This document shows positions 1 to 8,246 of a stretch of 64,000 nt of DNA, piece by piece (the first letter of the stretch is position 1; every line of letters starts with the position of its first letter). The notes beneath the pieces were generated by a model. The model was not told the DNA's origin. It was given only the letters and a program-made list of their open reading frames with translations, and did not search any database. Made by a program: the position numbers and the translations under genes. The stretch is from Lignipirellula cremea (lineage in GTDB: Bacteria; Planctomycetota; Planctomycetia; Pirellulales; Pirellulaceae). Location: the NCBI RefSeq assembly GCF_007751035.1, contig NZ_CP036433.1, positions 2,585,001 through 2,649,000 of the forward strand. Reading direction: 5' to 3'.

Positions 1-75
1 GTCTTCACCAGCCGCTCCGGCCGCCCGATGAAGATCGCCAACAGCGGCAAAGTCATCACCGAACTGTTCAGCTAA
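1..75 (+). CDS. C-terminal end of an unidentified protein (5' truncated)
   Basis: The first 75 bases read in frame 1 as 24 residues ending in GKVITELFS followed by TAA. The gene begins outside the window, so neither its length nor its domains can be judged. Two strong hairpins lie directly downstream and the second is a classic terminator, which supports this being the true end of a plus-strand transcription unit. No family could be recognised from so short a tail. Confidence 0.6.
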   Translation, partial: VFTSRSGRPMKIANSGKVITELFS

Positions 76-98
76 CTGTCGGTTCGATCAGCCAGTCA

Positions 99-127
99 GG
101 AAGCACGCTCCACCGGAGCGTGCTTCC
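99..127. repeat. Perfect 13-bp inverted repeat (hairpin)
   Basis: GGAAGCACGCTCC at 99-111 and GGAGCGTGCTTCC at 115-127 are exact complements around a 3-nt loop. The right arm is followed by CCAAAA rather than a T-run, so this alone is not a canonical intrinsic terminator on the plus strand. It sits 24 nt after a stop codon and 11 nt before a true terminator, and may act as part of a tandem terminator or as an mRNA 3' stabiliser. Confidence 0.7.
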
Positions 128-138
128 CCAAAACTCAG

Positions 139-168
139 CCCCGGTCTTTCGCAAGACCGGGGTTTTTT
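139..168 (+). terminator. Rho-independent terminator
   Basis: CCCCGGTCTT at 139-148 pairs perfectly with AAGACCGGGG at 153-162 around a TCGC tetraloop and is followed at once by six T residues (163-168). This is the textbook intrinsic terminator layout and would end the transcript of the gene whose tail opens the window. Confidence 0.9.
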
Positions 169-281
169 CGTTGGTGGGCAAGCAGAGAAGCAGCCGCGCC
201 GTGGGCAGGCCAGGCGACGGGAAGCGCCGCGCTATTCAAACCTCGCGATTCAAGCAACGCCCAGATTTCTCACGCGAGGGG

Positions 282-764
282 CTACTCGCGGGCAGCGTCA
301 GGATCGACGTCGTCGAGTTCCTCGGGCGCGACAATCCAGCCGCGACAAACGGCCGTGCCGCACAGGCATCGAATCGCGTAATGGGCCGGCCAGCCATAGT
401 CGATCGTCAGTTCTTCGCCGGGCTCGATCGTCCGTAACGCGGCCACATGCAGGCGGTCGGCCGGCGTGGGATCGCCTTCATCTTCGTAAATAAACAGCTC
501 GCAGTTGGGATCGCAACTGTGGTTCATAAAACGAAACGGCGCGCCGGGCTCCAGGGTGAAGTCGCCGCCCAGATCCATCCCGTAGGGCGAAGCATAGTCG
601 GGATCCTCGACGATCTCTCCCAGCACTTCGCCGATCACCTTGCCTTTGCGAAACTGCTTCAATGCGAACAGCGCGCGGCCGAGTTTTGTGTAAGCGATAC
701 TGACATGTGGTTTCTTCATACGGGGAACGGCAGGCGGCCGAATCCGCGGAGTCGCGGCGGGCAT
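282..764 (-). CDS. SET domain-containing protein
   Basis: Small stand-alone SET domain, the lysine methyltransferase fold that uses S-adenosylmethionine. The diagnostic elements are in order: a GRALFALKQFRKGKVIGEV opening strand, the core RFMNHSCDPNCE motif (NHSC forms the pseudoknot with the active site), GEELTIDYGW with the catalytic-type Tyr, and a post-SET-like Cys cluster (CLCGTAVC). The core spans about 130 residues, which is normal for bacterial single-domain SET proteins. The start is uncertain: ATG at 764 has a weak purine-rich stretch upstream, ATG at 719 (MKKPHVS) begins exactly at the domain, and an ATG at 851 gives 189 residues. The target protein cannot be inferred. The gene stands alone on the minus strand. 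Confidence 0.85.
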   Translation of the reverse strand: MPAATPRIRPPAVPRMKKPHVSIAYTKLGRALFALKQFRKGKVIGEVLGEIVEDPDYASPYGMDLGGDFTLEPGAPFRFMNHSCDPNCELFIYEDEGDPTPADRLHVAALRTIEPGEELTIDYGWPAHYAIRCLCGTAVCRGWIVAPEELDDVDPDAARE

Positions 765-1038
765 AGGCGATCTCGCTCTTTCTGAATCTGTGCTGGTCAA
801 GATCGCCTGACGCTGGCGAAGGCGGCGCACGTCTCGACGGGGATCTGGCAACGCGCAACACCGACTGAAGATCGGGGTTGTCGCACGTGCGGCGGATATC
901 GACCAGCAATACCGGGAGAAACGGGTTGTCTTTCTGTTATCTGAACGTAACGTCGTGCATTCGTCAATCAGCAGGCGCCCTACGAATCGGGCGCCGTGGG
1001 GGATGCCGCCGGCAACCCAGCGAGGCGGCCCGGCCGAT

Positions 1039-2031
1039 CTAGAAATCGCGAATCAGCTGGTCGTCGTCGACGGACGCCAGAAGCCGCCAGATATCGAGCG
1101 CGATCGACTCGGTGACAAACCGGCAGGAACCATCCGCCAGCAATAGCATCACGCCGCCGGGGTGCCGGCTGCGGGCTGCCTTCCAGGTCCCCACGCGCGA
1201 GTAACAATCCAGCTGCGGCGAGTTGGGTGTCTGGTGGTGGTTGTATCCGGTCGTACTGCAGGCGCCGTCGGCCCACTTTTCGCCGCGGGTGAACTGCACC
1301 GGTTTGGAGGCATCGCTGCAGCCGGAGTCGCTCAGGGGACTTCCCAGCAGCCAGACCATGCCCATCTCCTGCTGTTCTTTGGTGGCGGCGCCCACAGTCG
1401 TTTCCGCCGAGTTGTCGCCCAGCACTGATTCCGAGAATGCGGCCGTATGGCTGAGGCCGTCGGTAACATCCAAAAAGGTGCGTCGGGAATCAATGTAGAA
1501 CAATCCGTCTGCCGTCAGGTTGTCTCCATTCGTTCCACCCGTTCCCCAGCAGACGGCGTAGTTGACCGAACCCCAGCCTGGCGTAAGACGGGCCTGGCGA
1601 TCGCTGGGACAGAGAAACTCGTTCACCTGCAGGGCGACGACCGGCGCGTTCTGCGGCGCAATGGCCGGCGTTTGGCCGATCAGATGCAGCGGCGATTCGA
1701 GGTCGAGCGCGTTATAAATCGACGACCCTTCCAGGAAGGGAGAGAGCATCGCCTGGGCCGACCAGCGATAGGCCCAGTCGGGAACGGTCGGATAAGCAGC
1801 CGTTACCTTGTAGTCATACGCGGACGGCAACTGCTGATGGGCGCTTTCAAAGTTGTGCATCGCCAGCCCCAGCTGTTTCAACTGATTGCTGCACTGGGAA
1901 CGGCGAGCGGCCTCGCGAGCCATCTGCACAGCGGGCAACAGGAGCGCGGCAAGCACTCCAATAATGGCGATCACCACTAGCAGTTCCACCAGCGTAAATC
2001 CGTGTTGTCTTTTCACGTAATGTTTGTTCAT
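1039..2031 (-). CDS. DUF1559 domain-containing pseudopilin-like protein
   Basis: 330 residues starting with a type IV pilin-like prepilin leader: basic N-terminus, Gly at position 11 followed by FTLVELLVVIAIIGVLAALL, the expected prepilin peptidase site and transmembrane helix. Then LLPAVQMAREAARRSQC, typical of the DUF1559 (SBP_bac_10) family, which is hugely expanded in planctomycetes. The C-terminus has the family ending HPGGVMLLLADGSCRFVTE. The start was chosen at the ATG just before the leader; AAGGAA lies about 12 nt upstream. These proteins are thought to be secreted pseudopilins; the individual function of this member is unknown. It is monocistronic, with about 390 bp of upstream non-coding sequence. 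Confidence 0.93.
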   Translation of the reverse strand: MNKHYVKRQHGFTLVELLVVIAIIGVLAALLLPAVQMAREAARRSQCSNQLKQLGLAMHNFESAHQQLPSAYDYKVTAAYPTVPDWAYRWSAQAMLSPFLEGSSIYNALDLESPLHLIGQTPAIAPQNAPVVALQVNEFLCPSDRQARLTPGWGSVNYAVCWGTGGTNGDNLTADGLFYIDSRRTFLDVTDGLSHTAAFSESVLGDNSAETTVGAATKEQQEMGMVWLLGSPLSDSGCSDASKPVQFTRGEKWADGACSTTGYNHHQTPNSPQLDCYSRVGTWKAARSRHPGGVMLLLADGSCRFVTESIALDIWRLLASVDDDQLIRDF

Positions 2032-2424
2032 GGGACAGAGGTTCCTTCGTAATTGCAGGTTTCCAGACAGATCGCTCAACTGCGCAGCGCGCAGCAGCGG
2101 ACGGCCCGATGTGTCCATCGAGAAAATGTGGGGAGCATCGCCTGCCGGGAGCGATCCCGTAGCTCGCGCCGCAACCGCCGTTTCCTGGTATCCCGGTTCA
2201 AACCAGGCCAATTACACGAACCGCAAGGCTCTTGCAAAAAGCGATTTGGGAACTTGCTGGACTCAGGAACGACTGTCCGTTTCCGACAGCCGGAAACCTC
2301 ATGCAAAGGCGCAGGGCGTACGCTGCGTGCTAGACTCGACGACCAGAATCTGGTCAGTCGGTCGGGACGCAGTGGTGGGAACGAATCAACCCAGCAGGGC
2401 GATCAAAGTAAAGACGCGCCGTTG
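2032..2424. other. Intergenic region without recognisable gene
   Basis: 393 bases between the DUF1559 gene and the Cys-rich protein gene, both on the minus strand. It should hold the promoter of the DUF1559 gene. Reading frames here lack coding character. No clear -35/-10 pair, terminator or repeat was found. Confidence 0.6.
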
Positions 2425-3150
2425 TTAACGCAGCGCGGAAAGAGACCCGACACAGCCGCGCGGCGGAGGAGTCGGCGGCGGGTCGTTGAGAGCCAGCGGC
2501 CACCTGACGGCTGCGGGACGAATCGGGCGAACCTGCAGTTCGGGCCGCCAGGCATCGACGGGGTAATCGGGTAATGCAGCGGCCAGCACGGCGGAAAGAA
2601 AGCCTTGGCCACGGCATTGGCTGACGCCGGAAAGTGTGACAACCGTCCAGGTTTTCTCGGCGGAATCCGTCGCGGCAGGACCGTCCTGCGGCGTGCTTCT
2701 CTGACTGCAGGCGCAACATCGGGTACAGCTTTTATCGGATCCCTTCGTGCGGGCGGCGGCGGCCCGCAGCACCACGTACTCGGGCGGCGTGACGCCGTTG
2801 GCGGCCGCCCAGGCAAGTTTCTCTTCGTCGTTATAGCAGCAACAGTCCCGCCAGCAGGAAGCGGCGTCGCGGCAACTGCAGGAGCAATCCTGGCAGGGGA
2901 ACGGTTGCGAACGATCCTTCACCACCACGGGAAACAGTGGCACGCCCAGCCCGCCTGCCAGCATCACCGGTAGCAACGCCCACGCCGTCCAACGGCCGCG
3001 CCAGGGGGCGATGAGGTGTCTGGCGGAAGATGGCAAGCGAAACGAAATCACAAGAAAGCAGCCGAGCAATGAACCTTTCGCCAGCGACAGGAACTGGCGC
3101 AAGATAACAGGATAGTTCCGGTTCTCGGGCAGGGCAATCCGTGCGACCAT
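2425..3150 (-). CDS. Cys-rich membrane protein of a planctomycete-type family
   Basis: 241 residues. A first hydrophobic stretch lies near residues 20-38 and a stronger membrane segment at about 54-77 (WALLPVMLAGGLGVPLFPVVV). Next comes a dense Cys cluster: Cys 86, 89, 91, 93, 99, 103, 104 and 105, within PCQDCSCSC and CWRDCCCYNDEEKLAWA. The stretch EEKLAWAAANGVTPPEYV follows, then a second cluster at Cys 142, 145, 146 and 148. I recognise the arrangement C-x2-C-x-C-x-C followed by CCC and KLAWA...GVTPPE as recurring in planctomycete hypothetical proteins, but know no demonstrated function. Metal (copper or zinc) binding at the membrane surface is an inference from Cys spacing. The start is uncertain; the true one could be closer to the second hydrophobic segment. 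Confidence 0.65.
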   Translation of the reverse strand: MVARIALPENRNYPVILRQFLSLAKGSLLGCFLVISFRLPSSARHLIAPWRGRWTAWALLPVMLAGGLGVPLFPVVVKDRSQPFPCQDCSCSCRDAASCWRDCCCYNDEEKLAWAAANGVTPPEYVVLRAAAARTKGSDKSCTRCCACSQRSTPQDGPAATDSAEKTWTVVTLSGVSQCRGQGFLSAVLAAALPDYPVDAWRPELQVRPIRPAAVRWPLALNDPPPTPPPRGCVGSLSALR

Positions 3151-3266
3151 TTGCCACAGATATGGCCGCGGCCTTTACCAGCAAGCCAGTCAGGCGGCAC
3201 GAGCTCTTTCACATTAACGAGAAACAATCAGCAGGACGCGCGCGTCTTTGCCGTCGTCTTCGCAGG

Positions 3267-5384
3267 CTATCGCATCCGGCGGAAAGTGCTGAGCCTGTCC
3301 ACCAACTGCCGCAGCCGTTCGTAGCCGGGATAGAATCGCAGCTGCGATTCATGTTCATGCAACGCGGCCCGTACGTTTGTCAAATCGCGTTCGCCGGCGA
3401 AGGGAGAATCACGCAGCACTTCGGCGACTTGTGCGGAAAGCACGGCCTGCTGCAGGGCCGGCGGCCCTTTGGCGAATTCGGTCGCGACCTGGCTGGCTCG
3501 CAATACGGCGGTCGCTGTCTGGGACTCGCCTGTTTGTGGATCACGCCAGTGGGTTTCCAAGCGGGCGACTTGACCTTCGCCATCGCCCCGCAGCCAGACT
3601 TCGAACAGCACGCCGGCCGATTCCAGCGCCCTGATCTCCACCGAGGCTTCACCCGACAGCAGGCCGCCCAGGGCGACCGACTCATGCCCCAGCATGCGAT
3701 AGGCAATCACCCGCTGCGGATTGAAGTGAATCTGGGCCGTCACCTCAGCAGCGATTACGGGTGAATCGCCCGTGACCACCCGAAGCATGGCATAGCGCAG
3801 GTCGCGGGCGTTGCGGGCCGCACTCAGGTTGCCGCCGCCGGCCTGGCAAAGCTTTGCTGCCGTCGGAAATTCCCGACTGCCGATCGTAACAATATGTGTT
3901 TCCCCCTCGGCCTCGGCCGACAGTCGCATCAGCTCGCACAATTTATCAGACAAGGCTGGTGCGATCTGCGATCGACCATCGGTAACCAGCAGCACTCGCT
4001 TCGCCAGGGTGTGTTGCTCTTCGATCGGATCCGCCGTCAGCAAGGCGCGATGCAAGCCGGCGCTCAGGTCAGGACTGACAGCCGGCTCCGCCTGGGCCAG
4101 GGCGAAATGCACCTCGGAAGCGTTCAGCCGCGAGGCGCCTTCGATGATCATGCGAGGTTCGTCTTCGACCAGCAGGATCGACAGGCGATCCCGACCGTTC
4201 ATGTATTGGAAAAGTTCGGCGACCGCTTCCCTCACCATCTGCAGGCGCTGGGCCGCACCGGGAGCCGCGGAAATATCAATCACCAGGGTCAAGTGCGCAG
4301 CGGGCGTCTGCCGGGTTGACTGGGGTCCGGCCTGGACGGAAGCATACAGGGCATGTGCCGAAGGGCGAAACAGTCCCGGCGCCGCGTTGAGTTGCGGCTT
4401 GAGCCGCCCTGCCGCGGGAGCGTCCAGTCCGACGCTGGTCGCTGCAAGGAAATCTTCAACACGCACCTGACGCGGATCGGGCCAGCGTCCTTGTTGCATC
4501 TGGCGTTCGGCTGCTTCGAACGAATCGGATCCGGTCGAGAACGGCGCCGGGGAATCCAACAGCTTCCGGTTCAAGGCCGGAACGACAACAGGATGCGTCC
4601 AGTTCTTCAGCAGGAATCGTCGGTCAAAGCCCGGCGTCAGCGGCGGTTCCATCCCACGCGGCTGAGGAGTTGACGCCACTTCGAGGTCGGGCAGATCCAC
4701 GGCGGAAGAGTAAGGCGAAGTCAGCAGGCCGTAACGGGTCGCCAGCAGATCGGACTCAGGGTGGAAACCGGCAGCAAGCTCACGAAACAGGGTCCCGGCC
4801 GGCCCCGGCGGATCGGGCTCCCAGACGGCCAGGGAAACCTGCGTCGCGTCGTGAACCAGGTCGGGCGAAAGTCGCACCGGCGCAGGACGCGGCGTAACGG
4901 CCGGCAGTGCGGCGGTCGACTCGAATATCGGGGTAAAGCGTGCGGTCAGGTTCAGCGGCTGCGAGTCGACCACCACGCGCTGAAGCGCCTGGGCCGGCGG
5001 CCGGCCCACCCAGGCGGCTCCGGTCAACAGGGCTCCCTGCACCAGGTTCAGCGTGAGCAGCAGCAGGGCGGCGACCGCCAGGCGGCGACCGTAGAAAACA
5101 GGCCGGGCGGCGGCGATGTTTTTCAAACGCGCCTGCAGCCCCCACGGAATTTCGACCTGGTTCAGGACGACATCCTGCTGGTGATCCGCGGCCAGGTCGG
5201 AACCCAGTTCGCGAAGTCGCTGGGTGAACCCGGCCGGCATCTCCACCTGTTGCAGTTCCGTATCGATACGGGCCTCATCCCATTGCGGCTCGTCGGCAAT
5301 GCGCCGTAACCGCGCGAGCATGCCGTCGGGCAGCGGGGCCGCTCGCAAGTGCTCATCGAGTTGAGGATCGGAATCGGAAGTCAT
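3267..5384 (-). CDS. Membrane-anchored YfbK-like vWFA protein, putative anti-sigma partner
   Basis: 705 residues. Residues 17-90 contain three copies of a short motif (PLPDGMLARLRRI, VEMPAGFTQRLREL, VEIPWGLQARLKNI) spaced about 30 residues apart. A single transmembrane segment follows at about 101-124. The exported part contains the VRVEDFLAA element found before the vWFA domain of YfbK-type proteins, a vWFA fold from about 363 (LTLVIDISAAPGAAQRL) with the VTDG strand near 467, and a C-terminal tail (YPGYERLRQLVDRL) resembling DUF3520. The MIDAS motif DxSxS is degenerate: D369-I-S371-A-A373. The gene begins 54 bp after an ECF sigma factor gene on the same strand. A cytoplasmic N-terminus plus one membrane pass beside a sigma gene suggests an anti-sigma role; this is inference. 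Confidence 0.8.
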   Translation of the reverse strand: MTSDSDPQLDEHLRAAPLPDGMLARLRRIADEPQWDEARIDTELQQVEMPAGFTQRLRELGSDLAADHQQDVVLNQVEIPWGLQARLKNIAAARPVFYGRRLAVAALLLLTLNLVQGALLTGAAWVGRPPAQALQRVVVDSQPLNLTARFTPIFESTAALPAVTPRPAPVRLSPDLVHDATQVSLAVWEPDPPGPAGTLFRELAAGFHPESDLLATRYGLLTSPYSSAVDLPDLEVASTPQPRGMEPPLTPGFDRRFLLKNWTHPVVVPALNRKLLDSPAPFSTGSDSFEAAERQMQQGRWPDPRQVRVEDFLAATSVGLDAPAAGRLKPQLNAAPGLFRPSAHALYASVQAGPQSTRQTPAAHLTLVIDISAAPGAAQRLQMVREAVAELFQYMNGRDRLSILLVEDEPRMIIEGASRLNASEVHFALAQAEPAVSPDLSAGLHRALLTADPIEEQHTLAKRVLLVTDGRSQIAPALSDKLCELMRLSAEAEGETHIVTIGSREFPTAAKLCQAGGGNLSAARNARDLRYAMLRVVTGDSPVIAAEVTAQIHFNPQRVIAYRMLGHESVALGGLLSGEASVEIRALESAGVLFEVWLRGDGEGQVARLETHWRDPQTGESQTATAVLRASQVATEFAKGPPALQQAVLSAQVAEVLRDSPFAGERDLTNVRAALHEHESQLRFYPGYERLRQLVDRLSTFRRMR

Positions 5385-5438
5385 CAGATACTTGTGACCG
5401 CCACAGGGGAGCCGCGGCGCAGGGGCCGGCGGCGGGAA

Positions 5439-5936
5439 TCAGGTTTTGGCGCCAACCAGCAGTTCTCGCAGCCGGTTGCGGGCCCGGCTGACGCGCGAGA
5501 GGACCGTGCCCAGCGGTACGCCGAGCAGGTTGGCCGTTTCCTGATGGGTCAGATCGCCGACCACCACCAGGAGGAGCGTTTCGCGGAGGGGATCCGGGAG
5601 TTGCGCCAGAGCATGCTGCATTTCATCGGTAAAATCGTTCGCCAGGGGATCGGCCGCTTCGACGGGGATTTCCAGCGGGGAACCTTCGGGCAGGAGTTGC
5701 GGCGGCGGTTTTTTCCGCCACCGGTCAATCACCCGACGGCGCAAAATCGAAGCCAGCCAGGCCCGATCGCTATGCCCCGATTCGTATCGGCGTCGACTTT
5801 TCCACGCAGAGCGGAATGCTTCCTGGACCATGTCCTCAGCTTCGTGCCGGTCGCCTACCAGTCGATAGGCCAGCCGATACAAAACTTCACCATGGTTTTC
5901 CACGAGCGCGTTAAATTCGACTTGGGAAAGGGTCAA
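5439..5936 (-). CDS. ECF-type RNA polymerase sigma factor
   Basis: 165 residues covering the two-domain extracytoplasmic-function sigma architecture. Region 2 includes YRLAYRLVGDRHEAEDMVQEAF and RAWLASILRRRVIDRWR. A linker follows, then region 4: LPDPLRETLLLVVVGDLTHQETANLLGVPLGTVLSRVSRARNRLRELL, the helix-turn-helix that reads the -35 element. Length and motifs are normal for the family. It directs RNA polymerase to a dedicated promoter set, unknown here. It is the upstream gene of a two-gene unit with the vWFA membrane protein, the usual order for a sigma factor and its membrane regulator. The ATG at 5936 is the first residue of the conserved N-terminus. Confidence 0.95.
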   Translation of the reverse strand: MTLSQVEFNALVENHGEVLYRLAYRLVGDRHEAEDMVQEAFRSAWKSRRRYESGHSDRAWLASILRRRVIDRWRKKPPPQLLPEGSPLEIPVEAADPLANDFTDEMQHALAQLPDPLRETLLLVVVGDLTHQETANLLGVPLGTVLSRVSRARNRLRELLVGAKT

Positions 5937-6246
5937 GCCACGCCTTTCTTCCGAAATTCCTCAGGGCCGTATCCGTCGGACCAACTCCGATTCGTCAGCA
6001 GGACGGACAATTATTCCCGCAAGCCGCAATTGACCCGCGGGAATCCAGCAAAATGGCGGCCAACTCGTTACAGGGCTTATGGTTGCGCATTAAAGAAAAG
6101 AGCCGGCCTGTAAACCTATCATAGCGGGCGCCCAGATAGAGTCCAGCTGAAGTTGGTGTCGCCCAAGGCATTGCCCGACTACTTTTTCCGGGGAGAACCT
6201 GCCCTTGCTCCGATCGGTCGGAGAGCGGGGGGGAGAGGAGCCCGGG
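5937..6246. other. Intergenic region upstream of the sigma factor gene
   Basis: 310 bases between the sigma gene start and the end of the DNA methylase gene. It should contain the sigma operon promoter, possibly autoregulated as is common for ECF sigma factors. I see no convincing gene, repeat or terminator in it. Confidence 0.5.
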
Positions 6247-8085
6247 CTAACGAGGCCCTGCGAGGCGGGCCGACGCTGCTTCGACCAGGGCGATTTCGGC
6301 CGACGTCAACTGGTAAAGCTGGTACACCAGCGCATCGATCCGGGCGTCGAGCGTGGCGGCATCGCGGGGGGAATGGTCGGTGGGCTCCTGCTCAAGGCGG
6401 CAGCGCTGGCGGGCGAGATCTTCCAGTCCGGCCGCCAGTCCCGGGGCGCTTTCGTAGCGAACGATCGGCAGCTGAGCCAGCTGGCTTTTGTTGATCGCCA
6501 GGTAGCCCCCACCCAATCGCTTGGCGGCAAAACGGATGCGGAACAGATGCGACAGCAACGTTGAATTCAGCAAGGCCAGCAAGTACAGCGGCGGCATTTG
6601 CATCTCAACCACCGCATAGACCTGCACCCCCAGCGCCAGCGGCCCCGGCGACCAGGCCGCCTCCAGCCGGCGAGTCATCCCGGCGATGACAATCTTTGGC
6701 GCCTGGTACAGGCGGCGTTTCCCCGCACTCAGCAAGCTCGCCTGGCCCGGCAACTGCGGGCGGCGAAAAAATCGCTTCATGAACCGCACATCCCCCAGCT
6801 GCAGGCAGTAACGATCGATGTTGCCGCTCACAATAAAATCAAACGACTCCGGCGGATTGTCGGCGGATGAAGGTTCGATAGTCGGCAGGTCTCCGTTTAT
6901 CGTGGCCGCCGATATGTCGGCGGCGGCCTGCGAAAGATCGTCATCGAGCGACGCCTCGACCAGTTGCCCGGCCAGACGCTGTGCGGAGAAGCCGGTGGCG
7001 CCGGAGTGCAAGATGGCGCAGTCCTGCAGCGGGCAGGTCGGCACGCGGCTTTCCAGCGACAATCGCGCCCCCAGCTGGAAGCGTTCGGCCGTGAAGACGC
7101 CCGACTCCTGGCCGGCGACATACGGCTGTGAGAGCTGCTGCTCGGACGTGATCTGCGTCACGATCGGGCGCTGCACGGACAGCGGAAAGGCCTTCTTCCA
7201 GATCAGAATGTAGGGATAAACATTGGCGCCGGGAAACAACTTCAACGACGACAGGTCGTCGACCGCCAGCAGCGTGGTTTGTTCCGCCAACAGCCGGCGA
7301 CAGGACCGGGCGTAGTCCAGCGTGGCAAGTTTGTTCGGCACGATCATGCCGCACACGCCGCCTGGCCTGAGCAATTCGTAGGCGCGTTCCAGAAACAGCA
7401 CGTACGCGTCGTACGCTCCGTCGGCGGAGCGATATCTTCGTCGCAGGAACGCCAGACATTGTGGTGACTGGCCTTTGGTCCACCGTCGAATGTTCAGGTA
7501 AGGCGGGTTGCCGACGACCGCATCCAGTCCGCCCGGTGCGTCCGGAGCGCTCCAGGCGGCGACTCCGGCGGGAGCCGACGGGTCGTTCCGTTGTCCCAGC
7601 AGCGTGGGGAAAGATTGCCGCCAGTCGAACGTGTGCGGCGGAGCGGGACCGGTCGCCAGCGTCTGCCATTCGGGGCCGACTAGCGCATCGCCGCGTCGTA
7701 CGTCCCAGTTGATCCGGGCGTCGGTTTCGGCCTCCGTGGCGTCGCACGCGACTTCTCGGAGGACGATCTCTCCGCCCGGCGCGACGTCCTGGCGAACGTC
7801 GCCCAGAACGCTGGTGTCAAGACCGGACATTGTCTGGCCGGCGGCGGCGACGGCGACCGGATCGATATCCACGCCCAGCAGTTGATGGCCCGCGCCGCCG
7901 CGTGCGGCCAGCATCCGCCAGGCCTCACTTAGGAACGCCCCATCTCCGCAGGCCGGATCACAAATCGTGAGCGGACCGGCAGAGGGCAGGTGAGCAAGCA
8001 CGCCCTGCAGGATGCGCCGCGCCACGGCGAGTGGCGTGTAAAACACGCCTCGAGCCTGACGATCTTTCGACGGGGTAATCTTCAT
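6247..8085 (-). CDS. N6-adenine DNA methyltransferase, Eco57I/TaqI-like
   Basis: 612 residues. Near the N-terminus GVFYTPLAVARRIL (residues 13-26) is the motif X region of gamma-class adenine methylases. Motif I is ICDPACGDGAF (41-51), which binds S-adenosylmethionine; GVDIDPVAVAAA (71-82) is motif II; NPPY (193-196) is the catalytic motif IV of N6-adenine enzymes. The C-terminal third (ALLNSTLLSHLFRIRFAAKRLGGGYLAI, SQLAQLPIV) resembles the TaqI-like target recognition domain of Eco57I-type proteins. No PD-(D/E)xK or other nuclease domain is visible in the N-terminus, and no nuclease gene is adjacent, so it looks like an orphan methylase. It could alternatively be the modification part of a system whose nuclease lies elsewhere. 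Confidence 0.9.
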   Translation of the reverse strand: MKITPSKDRQARGVFYTPLAVARRILQGVLAHLPSAGPLTICDPACGDGAFLSEAWRMLAARGGAGHQLLGVDIDPVAVAAAGQTMSGLDTSVLGDVRQDVAPGGEIVLREVACDATEAETDARINWDVRRGDALVGPEWQTLATGPAPPHTFDWRQSFPTLLGQRNDPSAPAGVAAWSAPDAPGGLDAVVGNPPYLNIRRWTKGQSPQCLAFLRRRYRSADGAYDAYVLFLERAYELLRPGGVCGMIVPNKLATLDYARSCRRLLAEQTTLLAVDDLSSLKLFPGANVYPYILIWKKAFPLSVQRPIVTQITSEQQLSQPYVAGQESGVFTAERFQLGARLSLESRVPTCPLQDCAILHSGATGFSAQRLAGQLVEASLDDDLSQAAADISAATINGDLPTIEPSSADNPPESFDFIVSGNIDRYCLQLGDVRFMKRFFRRPQLPGQASLLSAGKRRLYQAPKIVIAGMTRRLEAAWSPGPLALGVQVYAVVEMQMPPLYLLALLNSTLLSHLFRIRFAAKRLGGGYLAINKSQLAQLPIVRYESAPGLAAGLEDLARQRCRLEQEPTDHSPRDAATLDARIDALVYQLYQLTSAEIALVEAASARLAGPR

Positions 8086-8246
8086 AGCGGGGGAGCGTCG
8101 GGCCAGGGCGAGTGGTTATTCTCCCGCGTCACGAGGTCTCGCCGGGAGCATGGCCACCGCAACGGGCGGGACCTTCCGTCGCGGCAGGGCATCGCCTCGC
8201 TTCGAGGTCGCATCGTTTCTGAGCACGCGCGCCGGACGGGCGTTCA

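Noticed and set aside
974-995. Inverted repeat GGCGCCC/GGGCGCC downstream of the DUF1559 gene
   Set aside because: A 7-bp stem with an 8-base loop but no T-run on either strand; such short GC palindromes are common by chance here.
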